A stretch of 64,000 bases of DNA. It comes from Mercurialis annua. Lineage: Eukaryota; Streptophyta; Magnoliopsida; Malpighiales; Euphorbiaceae. The position numbers and the translations under genes are program-made. This document shows positions 37,401-52,488 of the stretch, piece after piece; the first letter of the stretch is position 1; each line of letters starts with the position of its first letter. The stretch lies in NCBI RefSeq assembly GCF_937616625.2, contig NC_065570.1, positions 65,437,665 through 65,501,664 on the forward strand, in the 5' to 3' direction. The notes beneath the pieces are model-generated. The model did not search any database, had not been told where the DNA came from, and was given only the letters and a program-made list of their open reading frames with translations.

Positions 37401-37566
37401 ATTAATGACTAAAAAAGATGAGAACTAATATTAATGACTAAAATATTGTTATTTTTGTAAAACGTTTTTTGAAAGAAGAAAAAGGTGAGGAATGAAAGAA
37501 TTTTAAAGAAGAAGAAGGAGAGAACCAAGTATATGTTACCAAGTGTCAATAATTTGGAATATATAT
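34435..37566 (-). mobile_element. Non-autonomous Helitron, older copy
   Basis: The minus-strand 3' end is CTAG at 34435-34438 with host T following, preceded by a decayed hairpin (GTGCAACACAC region). Internal stretches match the neighbouring Helitron in the same order and orientation: 35275-35450 matches 38340-38520, and 37485-37555 matches 41043-41140. The first roughly 50 bases of the 5' end seem missing beside the newer copy. No Rep/helicase coding remains. Confidence 0.75.
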
Positions 37567-37567
37567 A

Positions 37568-40500
37568 CTAGTTTTAACCCGTGCGTTGCACGATATTTAT
37601 TAATTTTTTTGTTTTTTATTAACATATAATAAAATTATTATTTAGTAGAATTGTGTGTTTTTTATTTTGATAGTTTTTTATTTATAAATCAATAGGTATT
37701 TTATATGTTAAGTTTAATAAATAATTATGAAGCGTGTTAAAAATATGTCTTAGCATTTGTTAAATGATTTTTAAAAGATATATAAAAAGTTATCTTAATT
37801 AAAGAAGTTGGCTTCTATATTAGTAATTTTTAGTTTAACCAAAAACTACCATATTTATCTTAAATCTGAAATTTTAGTTAATAATTTTTAGTCAAAGGGA
37901 TTTGTTATGTATTTATATATTCATTAATTTTAAAAAAAAAGTAAAAAAAATTGAAATATTGTTTGTTTTATATTTTATAATTAATTGGATAGTTTTTATA
38001 TATTTATGAACTAATAGATACTATACGTTTATTTGACTTCTAAATTTCTAATAAATGTTTATATGTCATTTTGATAACATCATAAATGTACAAGTGACCA
38101 AGTAATTTGATGAAAAAATGATTGAAGCAAATGGGATAATGAGTAATTTTTTATTCTAATATTTTTGTTTGACTGTCGATCTATAATTTTAGATATTTAC
38201 AAAGTTACAATTGTTTTTGAAAATATGCATATATTGTTTATGTTGTGTCATTTTATTTACAAAAAATTGTTTTCTCTATTTAACTTTATAATTATATTTA
38301 ATCAATTTTAGCATATGGAAATATAAAAATTTCACTCCATCAACTAAATTGAACATATTTATTATATCCAACAATTTATTATGTGAATTAACAATTAAAT
38401 TTAAAATTCTAATATTAATTTAATAATATAAATATATAGAAAAACATATATCAAGAATATAATTCTTAATTTTGATGTTAGGAGGCTGCAACTAATTATT
38501 AGAGATTTTAAATTTATAAATAATATTATATTATTAATAAAACAGGAAGAAAAATAATCACATATACAAAAAAATTATAAGAAATTTGAGATTTTATGAA
38601 AATATGTCAATTCATTATCAAATAATGATTTTACAGAAAAAAAAATTTATCGACTTTTTACACAAAATACTTCTTCTCGTACTCATAGCTTAAATAAAGA
38701 AGCATATTGATATTTAAGTACATATTTGAAGCTAAAATTGAAAGATTAAGAGACAATATCTCATTATATTATTTTTATTAATATTATTTTTTCTTTTTAG
38801 AACATAATTTTATTAATTTTTCTTTTTGAGACACAATTTTATCCTACCTTTTTTTATGATTATTAGAAACAAAATAATAATATTTATTTATCTATTTTGT
38901 GGAGTACAATTTCATTTGTCATCACCTACAATCAAACACGATATATATTAATAATACTCAAAATTATATAGATCCGTAGAGATTTACTGAAATAAAAATG
39001 ATAGCCAGTAAGAAGAAAAATCACCATTAGAATACTTAAAGAAACTTACTAATAATAATTCGTAGAGATTCACTGAAATAAAGAATAAACTATACCTTTT
39101 TACTCTTAAATCCATCACAATTGTTAGATAGAAAAACACATAAAATAAAATAAATATAAGAACTTTTTTTGTGATGAAGAAAAAAAAATAGAAAACTTAT
39201 CTGAAAAATTAGTAGATTTTTTTTGTAGTGTTTAGTATTGAGAAGTAAAATATATGGATATTTATAGTGATGATTTTAGATAGGTTAAAAGATTTTTGAC
39301 ATTCGTGAGATGATTGCAATATAACAACAATTAATTGCAATAACTTATGTTATTGTTATCTTATTTATTATCTTTTTATTGTTATTTTCTTATTTTATTC
39401 AAAAAAAATTCTAACGTTTTTGACTGTTTGTTTTTCTTTATTAGGTGTTAAATGTGAAATTATACTTAAATTATGAGTCATGTAGACGGAAGCAAGGAAA
39501 TTTTTGTTAAATGTGGAATTCAAATGATTATTTATAACTCCAAATAATAAAGTGATTAAAAATAAAAATTAAGAAAATGATATATGAGGAGGTTGTTACT
39601 TAATTTATTATGAAATTTTTACTTTATTCATTATTTTTGTTATTGCCTTTATTCAATATTTTTTGTTAAAGTATACAAAAATTCTGTCACTTTACCTCAT
39701 CTAATTAATAGGAAAATAAACATAATTAATGCTATCAAATAAATTTTTACAAGATTAGTAATTAAATGTTGCCGTTTTGCATTTAAATGATTGACAGTTT
39801 TTATTTCCTATTTTTCTTTTTTCCTTTGCAGAGTAATATTTCATCCATCTATAATCAGTGGCGGATACAAAGCTTGAAAGGTGGGGTCCATGGACCCCAC
39901 CTTTTGTTCAAAACATTTTTTTACTGTTTATGCATATAAGTAAAATTAAGAAAAATACAACTTTAATTAATCCAAATTTGATGAATCTATATATTGAAAA
40001 CAGATTATACGTTTGACAATCAAACAAGACAACATAAGATAAAATATCTATCATGTTTATATATATTTTACATCTAAAATTTACAAATCAAAATTATAAT
40101 CAATTACATTGGAAAATTTATTAAGTTATTTATATCTTTTATTTAATGATGCTTATTAAATTTTATAAATTATATTTATTGAATTATTTATAATTTAATC
40201 TATGGATATATTTTTATTCACTAAATGTTGAAATATCGTAAAAAGAAATTCGCAGCAGTTGAATTTAATACATTTTTTATTTTTCAATTACTTGACTCGA
40301 TACATGACAACTATAGAAATTAAATTAATTTTATTATTACTGGTTAGCTAAATGTTTTATATTTTTTAATTTGAATTTTTAATATGTGGACCCCACCATA
40401 TCGAAGTCCTGGATCTGCCACTGTGTATTATATGTATGATTAGACCTATATTTAAATAAAATTGGAATGTTTTTAATTATTACATATTATTTAATATATA

Positions 40501-41186
40501 AACTATAAATTAATTTTTCTATATTCTTTTGCTTTTTTTAGTATTTGTAGAGCTGTAGAGTTTTACAAATTTAAGCATCATGATTTTCCTTATTCGGAAA
40601 AAAAAAATTCTATTAAACGCAAAATTTTATTTAAAATTTATTTGCATGTTTTAACAAGGCGGTTAGGTATAAATAAAATTAGAAGGTGGTTAGGTATAAA
40701 TAAAATTAGAAGATATTAGATATAAATAAAATTTAAATCCGTGATTTGTTTCAACATTACTTTTAATTAATTATTTTGCAAAGAAAATGTACCAAAATTA
40801 AAAGGAGACAAATATGGTATATAAAGTAAAGTTTATGAAGAACATAACAAAAAAAATATTAGCATTTATATAAACGAAATTATTATTGAAATTATATAAT
40901 TAAAATAGTAATATAAAAATTACAATTAATTAAAGATATGTAATTATATATTGCCAATTGAAACAAATGTATAGAATAATTATATATTGTTAAATTAGAT
41001 AAATTAACATTTAATGTGATTAATTGTCATTTACATAATATAAATGAAAGAATTAAAAAGAAAGAAAATATATTAAAAAGAAGAAAAGGGTGAGAATCAA
41101 TTACATGTTGCCACTTGTCAATCATAGAATTGGTACAAAGTGTTGGGTTATAAAGCATTTTCCATATATAATAGATAGTAGATAGA
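37568..41186 (-). mobile_element. Non-autonomous Helitron, newer copy
   Basis: On the minus strand it begins TCTATCTACTATCTATTATA (5' TC after a host A) and ends CTAG before a host T (37567), the A/T target rule of Helitrons. A hairpin CGTGC-AAC-GCACG sits just inside the 3' end (37580-37592). About 3.6 kb, AT-rich, with a nested hAT-like MITE at 39856-40423. No Rep/helicase coding is seen, so it would have depended on another element. Confidence 0.85.
39856..40423. mobile_element. hAT-like MITE nested in the Helitron
   Basis: The ends are CAGTGGCGGATACAAAG and the inverted right end (GGATCTGCCACTG); just inside, GGTGGGGTCCA occurs on both sides, inverted. Flanking octamers TCTATAAT and TGTATTAT match at six of eight positions. 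About 568 bp, non-coding. Confidence 0.75.
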
Positions 41187-42172
41187 TTTTGATCTTTTGA
41201 ACTTAATTTTGTTAAGTAATTTTATACTCAACGGACATTATCCTTTTAAAATTTTAATTATTGAAAGATGATACAATTGATTATAAAAATGGAGTTTTGC
41301 TTACTAAATTAGTAATATTAGAAAATTAGTTTAACTAATATGTACTTATTCTAAGTGTTTTTTAAGGAAAAAAGAATTACATTAATCATCTCATAATTAA
41401 TTTTTGGTACCATGGAATTTCTTTATTTTTCTAAAAAAATCGAAATCTATCTATTTTCTATTCAATCCAAAACCATTCTATTCAATCCAAAACCAGTTCT
41501 TGATTTATTATTTCAGTTGTATGATTCAGCATTACGAAAGTATAAACTATTGAAAAATAAATTTGTATTTTAAGGCTAAATTTATTTTTAAGTCTCTATA
41601 TAAAAAAATTAATTTTTCCGGTCTTTTTAAAATTTCTATCTTTACCTAATTTTATATTTGATTTATTTTGAACTCTTAAGTCCTTTTTTGAACTGATTGG
41701 AAGCATAAATGACACGCGTCATAAAAAATGCATGTGAGGTTAAAATTCAATTGTCCATCTAACTCAACAAGCGGATAAAATGGACGACATCATCAAACTT
41801 GAAGAGGGGTCAGATAAATAAAAAAAATTTAACTATAAAGACTTATTGAATAAAAAAATAAAAAAAGACCGAATATATCAATATGGAGACATTTTGTTAT
41901 TTGAATATGAAAAGTATGTACCGCTTAACGACAACTTAACTATTCATTCATAATTTCCGTCCATAAAGAATTTATTAAATAAAAGATGAATAGTACAAGA
42001 ACTTAATGAATAATAAACTTTTAAAAGAGATCAGATTAATAAAAAAAAGCTCATTTCCAGATCTGTAAACGACACTACTTTTGATTGTTTGATCTTTAAA
42101 TTAATTTTTGTTCTTGTCTGATTTTTTTCACTTAGCGAAAATACATATTCAAGTTCTTGATTAATGAAAATA
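41187..42172. repeat. Intergenic DNA with an inverted-repeat MITE at about 41575-41900
   Basis: The arms 'aagtctctatataaaaaaattaattttt' and 'aatatatcaatatggagac' are roughly inverted, as are 'cggtctttttaaaattt' and 'aaaaaaagaccg'. The rest shows no gene. Confidence 0.45.
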
Positions 42173-42414
42173 TATGGGCGGAACCACGGGAGGGTCAGGA
42201 GGGTCGGTCGACCCTCCTCGCCGGAATAAAATTTTAAAAGAACACATTTTTTCATGTAACCGCCCTTACAAGCGATAGTGGCGGTTTTTCCTTGTAGGGA
42301 CAGTTAAAACCGCCCCTACAAGTGATATTTTTTGTTTTTAAAAGTTTTATTTTTTTTAAATAGTGAAACGTAAAATTTAAACTCTCCTGAGTTTGAGTTC
42401 TGGTTCCGCCACTG
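42173..42414. mobile_element. Short hAT-like MITE
   Basis: The ends are GGGCGGAACCACGG and, inverted, CAGTGGCGGAACCAGAAC. The interior holds an 'aaccgcccctacaag' repeat in both orientations and GGTCGGTCGACC. About 242 bp, non-coding; relatives at 18153, 39856 and 61846 by terminal motif. Confidence 0.6.
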
Positions 42415-42652
42415 GTTGTTTAGGGTAAAAAAATTCCATGTTGGAATGTAATAAAACGGCGTCATTTTTATTATTCAAAAACTTGAACATGCATTTTTGT
42501 ATAGTTGAGGAATTAGAAAGAAAAAAACAAATTTAATCTAAGGATCATATAATTAAAAGTGGTACATTTAGAAATCTGAAAATGAAATTTTTTTTAATAA
42601 AAAGTTAAAAGTGAATAGAATTTTAATAGGTTAAGCCTTTTAAACAGAAAAT

Positions 42653-43007
42653 GAACAAAGAGTCAACGCGCCTCCTAAACTTGTGACACGGGATCATCTA
42701 ATTTAATTTATACTTTTTTTGAGCAACTAATCCCAAAACTCTTCAATATTGGATCAAGTAATCTCATAATTGTATTTTTAAAACGCATAAAATACAAATC
42801 GGATTCGAGAAATGCAAAAAAAGTAATTAGATATTTCTCTAATTGTTGCGATATAATTATCCTAAATCTATTTTTTGAAATAAAAATATAAATTATGAGG
42901 TTATTTGATCCAAAAATAAAAAATTCCGGATTAATTGCTCAAAAAAATATAAATTGGATTAGATAATTCCGTATTATAAATTTAGGGAGTGCGTTGATCA
43001 TTTGTTT
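42653..43007. mobile_element. MITE family B copy 2
   Basis: Begins GAACAAAGAGTCAACGCGCC and ends with the inverted copy (GGAGTGCGTTGATCATTTGTTT). Flanks ACAGAAAAT and AAAGAAAAT resemble a 9-bp duplication, shifted by one base. Same family as 21441-21792 and 55866-56220. Confidence 0.8.
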
Positions 43008-43038
43008 AAAAGAAAATTGTTTTCACCATTGTTTTTTA

Positions 43039-43355
43039 GGGTTAATTACATATGAAATCACCACTTTTACACGAATTCTCAAAAATAACACGACCTTTAA
43101 AACGTGTCAATTCAGGGCATCACCTTTCATTTCTTTTCAAAAACAACATGGGCACGTTTTTAGATTAAATTTTGCTGATTTGGACACCTAATAGGAGTGC
43201 CACGTGTCATGCCATATCAGCAAAAACGCCACTAAAAATGTATATATGTTGTTTTTGAAAAGAAACGAAAGGTGGTGCCCTGAATTGCCACGTTTCAAAG
43301 GTCGTATTATTTTTGCAATTTCGTGTAAAGGTGGTGATTTTATATGTAATAAACT
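43039..43355. mobile_element. Palindromic MITE just upstream of the GT14 gene
   Basis: The left arm GGGTTAATTACATATGAAAT and the right arm are inverted copies with several mismatches; 'atcaccacttttacacgaa' and 'gtgtaaaggtggtgat' pair. About 317 bp. It lies within 400 bp of the GT14 start, so it could carry promoter sequence. Confidence 0.75.
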
Positions 43356-43750
43356 CTTTTTTCTCAAAGTTTTCACCACTAGTAACATGCTAATATCACA
43401 CAATAATGTTCAAAATATACCAAATTAGTGCTTATGCTCATTCTGTCCCACAAAAACAAGGACACCGAAAACTCCCAATAAGAGCTAATATCACTTTCTG
43501 AATTCGGCGCGTGCAAGACACGTCTACGACATAAAGAAAGTACAATAGTCTTCTTCAGGTCTTGTGGCTGTGGCAAGCACTCCCAGTGGACTAAACACAG
43601 AACGCAATAATTCCATTTTAGTCCCCTCTCGCTCCCACCATTAATTATCAATCTTCATTCTTGATTGGTTCCTCCTACATTTCCCAGTAAAAATAAAACA
43701 GATCCCAATAAACTTTTTTGGTTTCTGCAGATTTTCTACCATTCTTTTCC

Positions 43751-46258
43751 ATGGAAACAAACACCACCCTTCATAGTAAACTACAAAAGAAGCAAAAAAC
43801 ATGGTTTCTCTTACTAACATCAACACTTTTACTATCTACCCTTTTAATCCTTTTCACTATAATTACATCCTCTTTTACAACTACCCAGTTTCTTTTTCTT
43901 TACACCCATACCAAAAAGACTCATCATTTACATTTCGATGTTCCACATTTTGTGGAGTCCAAATTACCAAAAAACCCAGTTTTATCTTCATCACTTACAA
44001 TACCGCGTCTCGCGTATTTAATATCGGGGTCAGCGGGAGATGTAGTTAGTGTAAAAAGAACATTGAAAGCTTTGTATCATCCTAGGAATCAGTATGCTGT
44101 GCATTTGGATTTGGAGGCGTCTGCGGAGGAGAGATTGGAGTTGGCTAAGTGGGTAAGAGAAGATGAGGTTTTTAATAAAGTTGGGAATGTGAGAGTTATT
44201 GTTAGGTCTAATTTGGTTACTTATAGAGGTCCTACTATGGTCACTAATACTCTTCATGCTGCTGCTATTTTGTTGAGAGATGGTGGTCACTGGGATTGGT
44301 TTATCAATCTAAGTGCTTCTGATTATCCTTTGGTAACTCAAGATGGTACATTTTTTGGTCTTTGATTCAGTAAAAGTTGCTTTTTTTAAGTATTTTTTGT
44401 TCTTGAGATTTTGGATTTTAATAATTGCCCAATTTTGTTGGTCTCTGTGTTGCAAAATGAAAACACTAAAATGGTTACTAGACAAGTTATGTTCAATATC
44501 AGAAAGTTGCATTTTTTTAATCTAGCTCTGCATTTTTCACTTGTTGTTACAATGCACTTCAAACTTTTACGTTTTTATTTGTTTTGATACGGGTGTTGGT
44601 TGGTAGGTTGATTATAGGTTGCTAGCATTTTAAGCATGTTTCTAATTTTATATTAGTACCAAATACTTGCTATTTTCTTCTCTTCACTAAATTTGTAAAA
44701 TTTTGTCTGCTTGTTTTTGTTTCACTAGATTTAGTTCCTTAACCATAATTAACTAACAAAATGCCACATCATCATATTTAAATCCCTCTTCATTTGATTC
44801 GTTGCTCTGAATATATAGCTTCATCATCTGATTTAACTTTGTTAATTCTAAATAAAATCTAAATTCTGTTTTATTATATTGGAAACAGAAAGTTTTTTAT
44901 TTTATGTCACAAATTCTGTTTTATGTCACAGATCTGCTTCACACTTTGTCTGAAATTCCAAGAAACCTTAATTTTATTGAGCACACAAGTGACATCGGCT
45001 GGAAGGAGTATGGAGTTCATTTATTCTCTAATTTTTCTTAATCTTTTTATTAATTTGTTGAATTTGTGTACTAAGAATGAACTTTCTGCTGTGTTCCACA
45101 GATATCATAGAGCTAGGCCTGTAATTATTGATCCTGGGCTCTATAGCTTACAAAAGTCAGATGTTTATTGGACATCAGAGGAAAGACGCTTGCCAACAGC
45201 CTATAAATTGTTCACTGGTAAGACAAATCACCAATTTAATTTGTTTTTAATCATTTACTAGCAATTAGAGACACAAGGATGATAGACCTGATAATAATTA
45301 ATTTGTTTTTATTAATTTTGGAATATAATTATAATTGTTGTGTTAAGTGCCGATTAATACAGATTCGAGCTCTTATAATAGAGTTTTACTTGTAGAAGAA
45401 GTCATGTGATTGAAATTTCAGTTTAGAACAATGTAGCTTTCTCTGTTTTCAGATTTAGAAGTATAAAAGCTATGTAGCAGTAGCAGCTGCAACTAGGGGT
45501 GTGTAAAAGTCAAACCAAACCGCTAAAATAAATTCAGTTTGGTCTGAAAATTTAATAGAAGAACAATTTTTTTAGTTCAGTTTAGTTTTGGACGTAAAAA
45601 AAATCAATTTCGGTACAAACAAAATCAAAAATCAACCAAACCGATTAGCTTGATTTGGTTCAGTTTGAATGCTTTTATAATATGCTTATAAATTCAATTT
45701 CATTCGGTTTTGGAATAAACCAATTTATTTTTTTCAGGTTCTGCTTGGATGATGCTCTCTCGTCCTTTTATCGAGTACTGCATATGGGGATGGGACAATC
45801 TGCCGAGGATAGTCCTAATGTACTATGCAAATTTCCTCTCTTCGCCGGAGGGTTATTTTCACACAGTAATCTGCAACGCCGAGGAGTTCAAGAACACAAC
45901 AGTAAACCATGACCTTCACTTCATATCTTGGGATAATCCTCCAAAGCAGCACCCTCATTTTCTCACTCTTGATGATTTCCAAGCTATGGTGGATAGCAAT
46001 GCACCATTTGCAAGAAAATTCGACAGCGACGATTCGGTGCTTGATAAGATCGACTCCGACATTTTAGGTCGAAATGCTGACGGGTTTTCGCCAAGTGGGT
46101 GGTGGTTCAGTAATGAAGGAGATTCAAATATGAGTGTCCTTAATAATATCAGACCAAACAGCACTGACCTTAAGCCTGGTCCAGGTGCTGAAAGGCTCAA
46201 GAATTTCATCACTGGTCTTTTGTCAGCAGAAGATTTTGATTCAAGTCACTGCATTTGA
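43751..46258 (+). CDS. GLCAT14: GT14-family glycosyltransferase (AGP glucuronosyltransferase-like)
   Basis: Probable Golgi type II membrane enzyme of the 'Branch' (core-2/I-branching) GT14 family; characterised plant members add glucuronic acid to arabinogalactan-protein glycans. Exons 43751-44345, 44932-45007, 45102-45217 and 45738-46258 join with GT-AG sites and matching phases to give 435 aa, the usual length. A single transmembrane anchor lies at about residues 17-42 (TWFLLLTSTLLLSTLLILF). Family blocks: LAYLISGS, RTLKALYHPRNQYAVHLD, NLSASDYPLVTQDDLLHTLS, RPVIIDPGLY, GSAWMMLSRPFIEYC, YYANFLSSPEGYFHTVICN, NHDLHFISWDNPP. Met at 43751 precedes the anchor directly. Intron 3 contains 'ctaggggtgtgtaaaagtca' and accaaacc-rich text resembling the hAT MITE at 27637. 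The gene looks intact; donor sugar is inferred from family. Confidence 0.93.
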
Positions 46259-46361
46259 CACAGTAAAAATCTATTTGATATAGAAATAATGATGCAGAAA
46301 GGTTGCATTATCATCTGTATACTTAGCTGAGTAGAAATGTTACAATATGAAATTGAAGAAA

Positions 46362-46367
46362 AATAAA
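46362..46367 (+). terminator. Possible polyadenylation signal of the GT14 gene
   Basis: AATAAA lies about 104 nt after the stop codon. Plausible position for a plant near-upstream element; no transcript evidence. Confidence 0.4.
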
Positions 46368-46409
46368 GTTAAAGTAATTTGTTTAACTGCTTTTTTTCTT
46401 CGGAATTTG

Positions 46410-47201
46410 TTTAACATTGATGTCACTTACACGGTATTGAAACCCAAATCTTGATATTTGCACATAAGAAAACACTCAATTACCACAACATTTTTACTTT
46501 GATGACTTTCTTAAATTACAGTGAAAAATCCTTGTGTGTTCTCCATCTTGAAATATGCTCACTCCATATTATCAATCTCCATCTGTTTGCTATGGATGTC
46601 TGCGGATTGTATATGGATCGTGTCTGTCTAAACACAAAAGATGATAGACTAGACACGAACACTTGCGATTAATACTCGTGTGTGATATATCAAAATTCAA
46701 ACTTGACATGTTTATAACACAAGTTACATGACATTTATAAATACTTATTTAATATAAATACAAAGAAAATTATTAATATCTATTAAAATAAAAAATATAA
46801 TAAAAAAATATAAAAATAATTAAGAATTTAATAAAATTCTAAATATTTAATAGTGTTTAAATAAATTAGACAAGGTTAACCTGTTTAGACATGAAATAAT
46901 CGTGTTATAAGTGGATTAACCCTTTTATAATCCAAATCCATTTAACTATGAGTCATGTCGTATCATTTAATTGTATCATGTCTAAAATTGTCAGGTCTAC
47001 TACTGTCAGGGTTTGAGTCAATCCATCATGGGCAAATCAACCTAAATACGAACAAGAGAAGACAAGAATAAACCAAATCTTGAAAATAGGAGGCTTAACC
47101 TCTCCAATTGAGATGTTACATTGCCAATCAATACATAATTATTTGATTAAGGGAGCAATAAAATAGTTTACCATTTTGTTTGTGGAGTCTCACATTGGCA
47201 A
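46410..47201. other. Intergenic DNA with a repeat-like segment
   Basis: At about 46610-47010 'gtgtctgtctaaacac', 'agacacgaacacttgcg', 'tgtttagacatgaaataatcgtg' and 'tcatgtcgtatcatttaat' resemble the CGTGTC-rich ends of a common plant MITE type. Boundaries are unclear. No gene; the two flanking genes converge here. Confidence 0.4.
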
Positions 47202-49158
<1,957 letters not shown>

Positions 49159-49554
49159 TGCTATTATTGTTCTTGTTCTGCAACTGAAACTTCTTTCACC
49201 AAATTACACAATAACAATTTATGAAAAACTCATTACTCAGAGATGGACAATTTGTGGGACAGAGACATGAGGGGTTGGGGATAGGGTACCGCTGGATTGC
49301 TTGGAGGGGACAGAGCACTATTTTCTTGAATTAGGATTTTTGATGATGTGGTGGCCCATTTTTGTGCCATGTAGATTGTGAGATCAACCGACAGGTCTTC
49401 TTTTGGGGTTATATTCTTAGTGGACTCCTAAATGCCGCCCTTTTTTTTACTATCCACAGCTCCTATTATTACCTAAATACCCTTTCCCCTATTTTTATTT
49501 TGAAAATAAAAAAGCACAACTCATTTAAACCCTGACGAATGGATATAACGATTA
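49159..49554. other. Upstream region of reductase copy A
   Basis: About 400 bp 5' of the minus-strand start, ending at a Stowaway MITE. It should hold the promoter; I see no convincing TATA box. Confidence 0.45.
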
Positions 49555-49827
49555 CTCCCTCCGGTCCATAATATTTGTCGCATTTGGCCATTTTAATAAA
49601 TTAAAAAAATAATAAATATGTCTTGATCTATATGCTCTTTTACTAAATTGTCCATATTAATTACTATTTTTTATGTTTGACTAATGTTTTTATTCTTACT
49701 AAGTTATTTATTATTAGGGACAAATTTGGAAAATGACAATAAATGCTCTCTTGATATTCTAAATATGATAAATATTATGGACTACAAAAATTTCCTAAAT
49801 GCGACAAATATTATGGACCGGAGGGAG
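49555..49827. mobile_element. Stowaway-like (Tc1/mariner) MITE
   Basis: The ends are CTCCCTCCGGTCCATAATAT and its perfect inverted copy (ATATTATGGACCGGAGGGAG), flanked by TA on both sides (49553-49554, 49828-49829). About 273 bp, non-coding. Structure and CTCCCTCC terminus are diagnostic of Stowaway elements. Confidence 0.95.
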
Positions 49828-50054
49828 TATTTAGTAAAAATATCGGAAAGGGAGCAAGATATCAGACGGAAACTTAAGATAAACGTTTGATTTACATTTT
49901 TTATAATTTTTTAATTGGGCGTTGACGTTTTTTCAAAATTAGCGGCGACGCCACCTATAATTTTTTTGAAAAAAATTAATAAATCAATTAAAATTACGTA
50001 ATTAATTGTTTTGATATATTAGTTTAGTATAATATAATTGTAGAGAATAATTGT

Positions 50055-50190
50055 AGGGTTTCGAATTTATAACTTAAAATTTAGGGTTTATAATTTACAG
50101 TTTAGGGTTTAGAATTTAGAATTTAGTTTATAATTTAGAGTTTAGGGTTTAGGGTTTAATTTTAGAGTTTAGGGTTAGTTTTGAATTTAC
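50055..50190. repeat. Degenerate telomere-like TTTAGGG repeats
   Basis: Several 'tttagggttta' units mixed with 'tttagaattta' and 'tttagagttta' variants. Short interstitial telomere-like runs are common in plant introns and elements; it lies at the left side of the broken Mutator-like element. Confidence 0.6.
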
Positions 50191-50836
50191 TTATGTTAAT
50201 TTTATTTTTTAATTAATGTTAATATAAATAGTTTATTTCAATTAATGTTATTATAAATTGAATATTGCAGAGTAGAAGACCCGGTAGAGGAAAAAATCTA
50301 CCTACTGCTCAGTAGCTACGGATGGATCCGGAGCTAGAGGGTTCGGGACCTCGACATGGCCATTCTCGTGGTGTGACCCCATCAAAATGTGTGGACACTG
50401 TCCAGACTGATCGGGGTCTCTGAAACAAATACATAACAATTATATTAATTTTTAATAAAAACAGTAATATATATAATTAATATACATCCATATGGAATCC
50501 GATGAGTTGAACTCAGAGCACAACCACACTGATTTACCACATCCGTACTCAACTCTACCATTCGCACCAGTTCCTCACATATTAAATCCAAACAGTAATG
50601 CGAGACTTTGCACGACATGTAGTTGAATGGGAATTTTTGACGTCGGACGCATGTGTTCTGTCTTGACTGTTCAAGTGTAACCTGCCAATATACATAACAT
50701 TTATATTAATAATAATAACAATATTAATTTTCACAAACAGTAATATTAATAATGACAGTAACATGTCGAATATCACTCATCTGTAAATCTATAATCTTAT
50801 CCACCTTTGTCCAAACAGTGTCTAGTGCACTAGTGT

Positions 50837-52488
50837 TGGTCATTTACCGCAAGTATACGGTATCCAACTCGTAATAGAGTGGACTATAAGTCCGGGTTGT
50901 CGAACATACGAGGATAATGGATTTGATGAGAATGAATTTTCTTAACAAGCCTAAATTCGGATAGTAAAACGAGTTTGAGAAGATTAACAACTAAATTAAA
51001 CAACTAAAACAAACTAACTCAACAAACAATAATCAAACAAACGTTCAAAAGTAATTGACTAACAACTATCAAAACAAATATAGATAACGGGTAAACAAGT
51101 GGATAAAAGCGTTCAAGGGTTGATACTAGCAAATAATTATAGAAATCATGGATAACGAATATTATGGCATACAACACGAACCGAGTTGTTTCGAAAACAT
51201 CAATTCCCGCTTTCTCGAGTCTCACAAAACGGCAAAACTACTATCCAACCAACCAGTTAATGTATAATTCACTCTCGTGACATTAAACACAAGCAATTAA
51301 CAAGCAATTAATAATCCAACTCAACGGCTACCTAACTCCTAACCCGCTCTCACGGTGCTATGATTTAGGTTCCTAATCATTTGGTCTATCTAATTAACCA
51401 TCTCTCAATGCATTAACCAAACACAAACCATACTTTAAGAGATCAATCTAAAACAAGCATTTGATTCAATGATTAGAACATGTAAACAAGTCATTCTATT
51501 CATTCCCAATCAACCAACAATCATAAGTCATATCAACCCCTGAACATAGGGGTTTAGCCAACCATGCTAAACATCATATTAATGATTAATAAACAAAAAT
51601 AATAAAGAAATGCTTATTTAGAAGAATAAAAAAATAAACACTTGCATTAATAGATAAGACTTGTTTTAAAATAAAAGCTCCAAGCCACCAATAGTGATGG
51701 AAAATACAAAATCTGGAAATTATGAAGAAGATGAAGGTTGGTGGCTACACACAGACCCCAAAAACTCTAACTATGAACTAAAATTAGGGAATAATTATTA
51801 TAATAAAAGTTGAATACCCTAAAAATAGATAAAGTGCCATATATAGGCAACACAAAAGAGGTGAGAAGACATCCTAGTACAAGTTGGGTTTGGCCAAAGT
51901 GGAAGTGGGCCTAAGTCTTGAATCTTCAAATTTAAAATCTGAGAGCAAGTTTAACCCTTGTCACGATCGTGATTTTCACTCAAAGTGAGTATCACGATCG
52001 TGACACCCTTCCTCCAAAGCTCTCGGTACATAAATTTACACTGGTCATGATTGTGACCTACAAAGTAAGTCAAGGTCACGATCGTGACATGAGTTAATTT
52101 TCTGCCGCACAACCACTAACTTCATAACTCAATTTAGAAACCTCCAAACGAGTTGGTTCTTGAACCCCTATAAAGTTTAGGATGTCTACTTTATTTCTTA
52201 TGAAGAACACAAACTCGTTAGAAGTCTCTAACTACTCCAAAATCTTCAAATAGTGCAGTATGGTCAGATTCTCATGTATGCAAATGTGCTTTCAGCGTCT
52301 CTAAGAATTGCCACATCGTTTCTTTTTCGATTCTTCCCACTTTTAAGCCAAATACGCTCTGTAACGCTCCAATATTCCTGAAACACGCACACATACGATA
52401 AGGCACACAAATACCTCGAAATACGTGATAAAATACACTAAAGCGCACAGAAACAACTCGAGTACATAGGAGTATTTTACTCCTATCA
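50837..52488 (-). mobile_element. Probable solo LTR inserted in the transposase gene
   Basis: On the minus strand it starts TGATAGGAGTAAAATACTCC at 52488 and ends near ...AAATGACCA at 50837 (or ...CCAACA at 50834). TG...CA termini and a TATATATGGC promoter-like box (about 51840) indicate an LTR of about 1.65 kb. The transposase frame breaks at both ends. Near 51960-52090 there are repeated CACGATCGTGA palindromes. A clean 5-bp duplication is not visible, so exact ends are uncertain. No internal coding. Confidence 0.68.

Noticed and set aside
44309..44525. Small open frames around the end of GT14 exon 1
   Set aside because: They run from exon 1 into intron 1; the family alignment shows splicing at 44345/44932.
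50055..50190. True telomere or chromosome-end fusion site
   Set aside because: The TTTAGGG units are few and degenerate and sit beside a MULE remnant.
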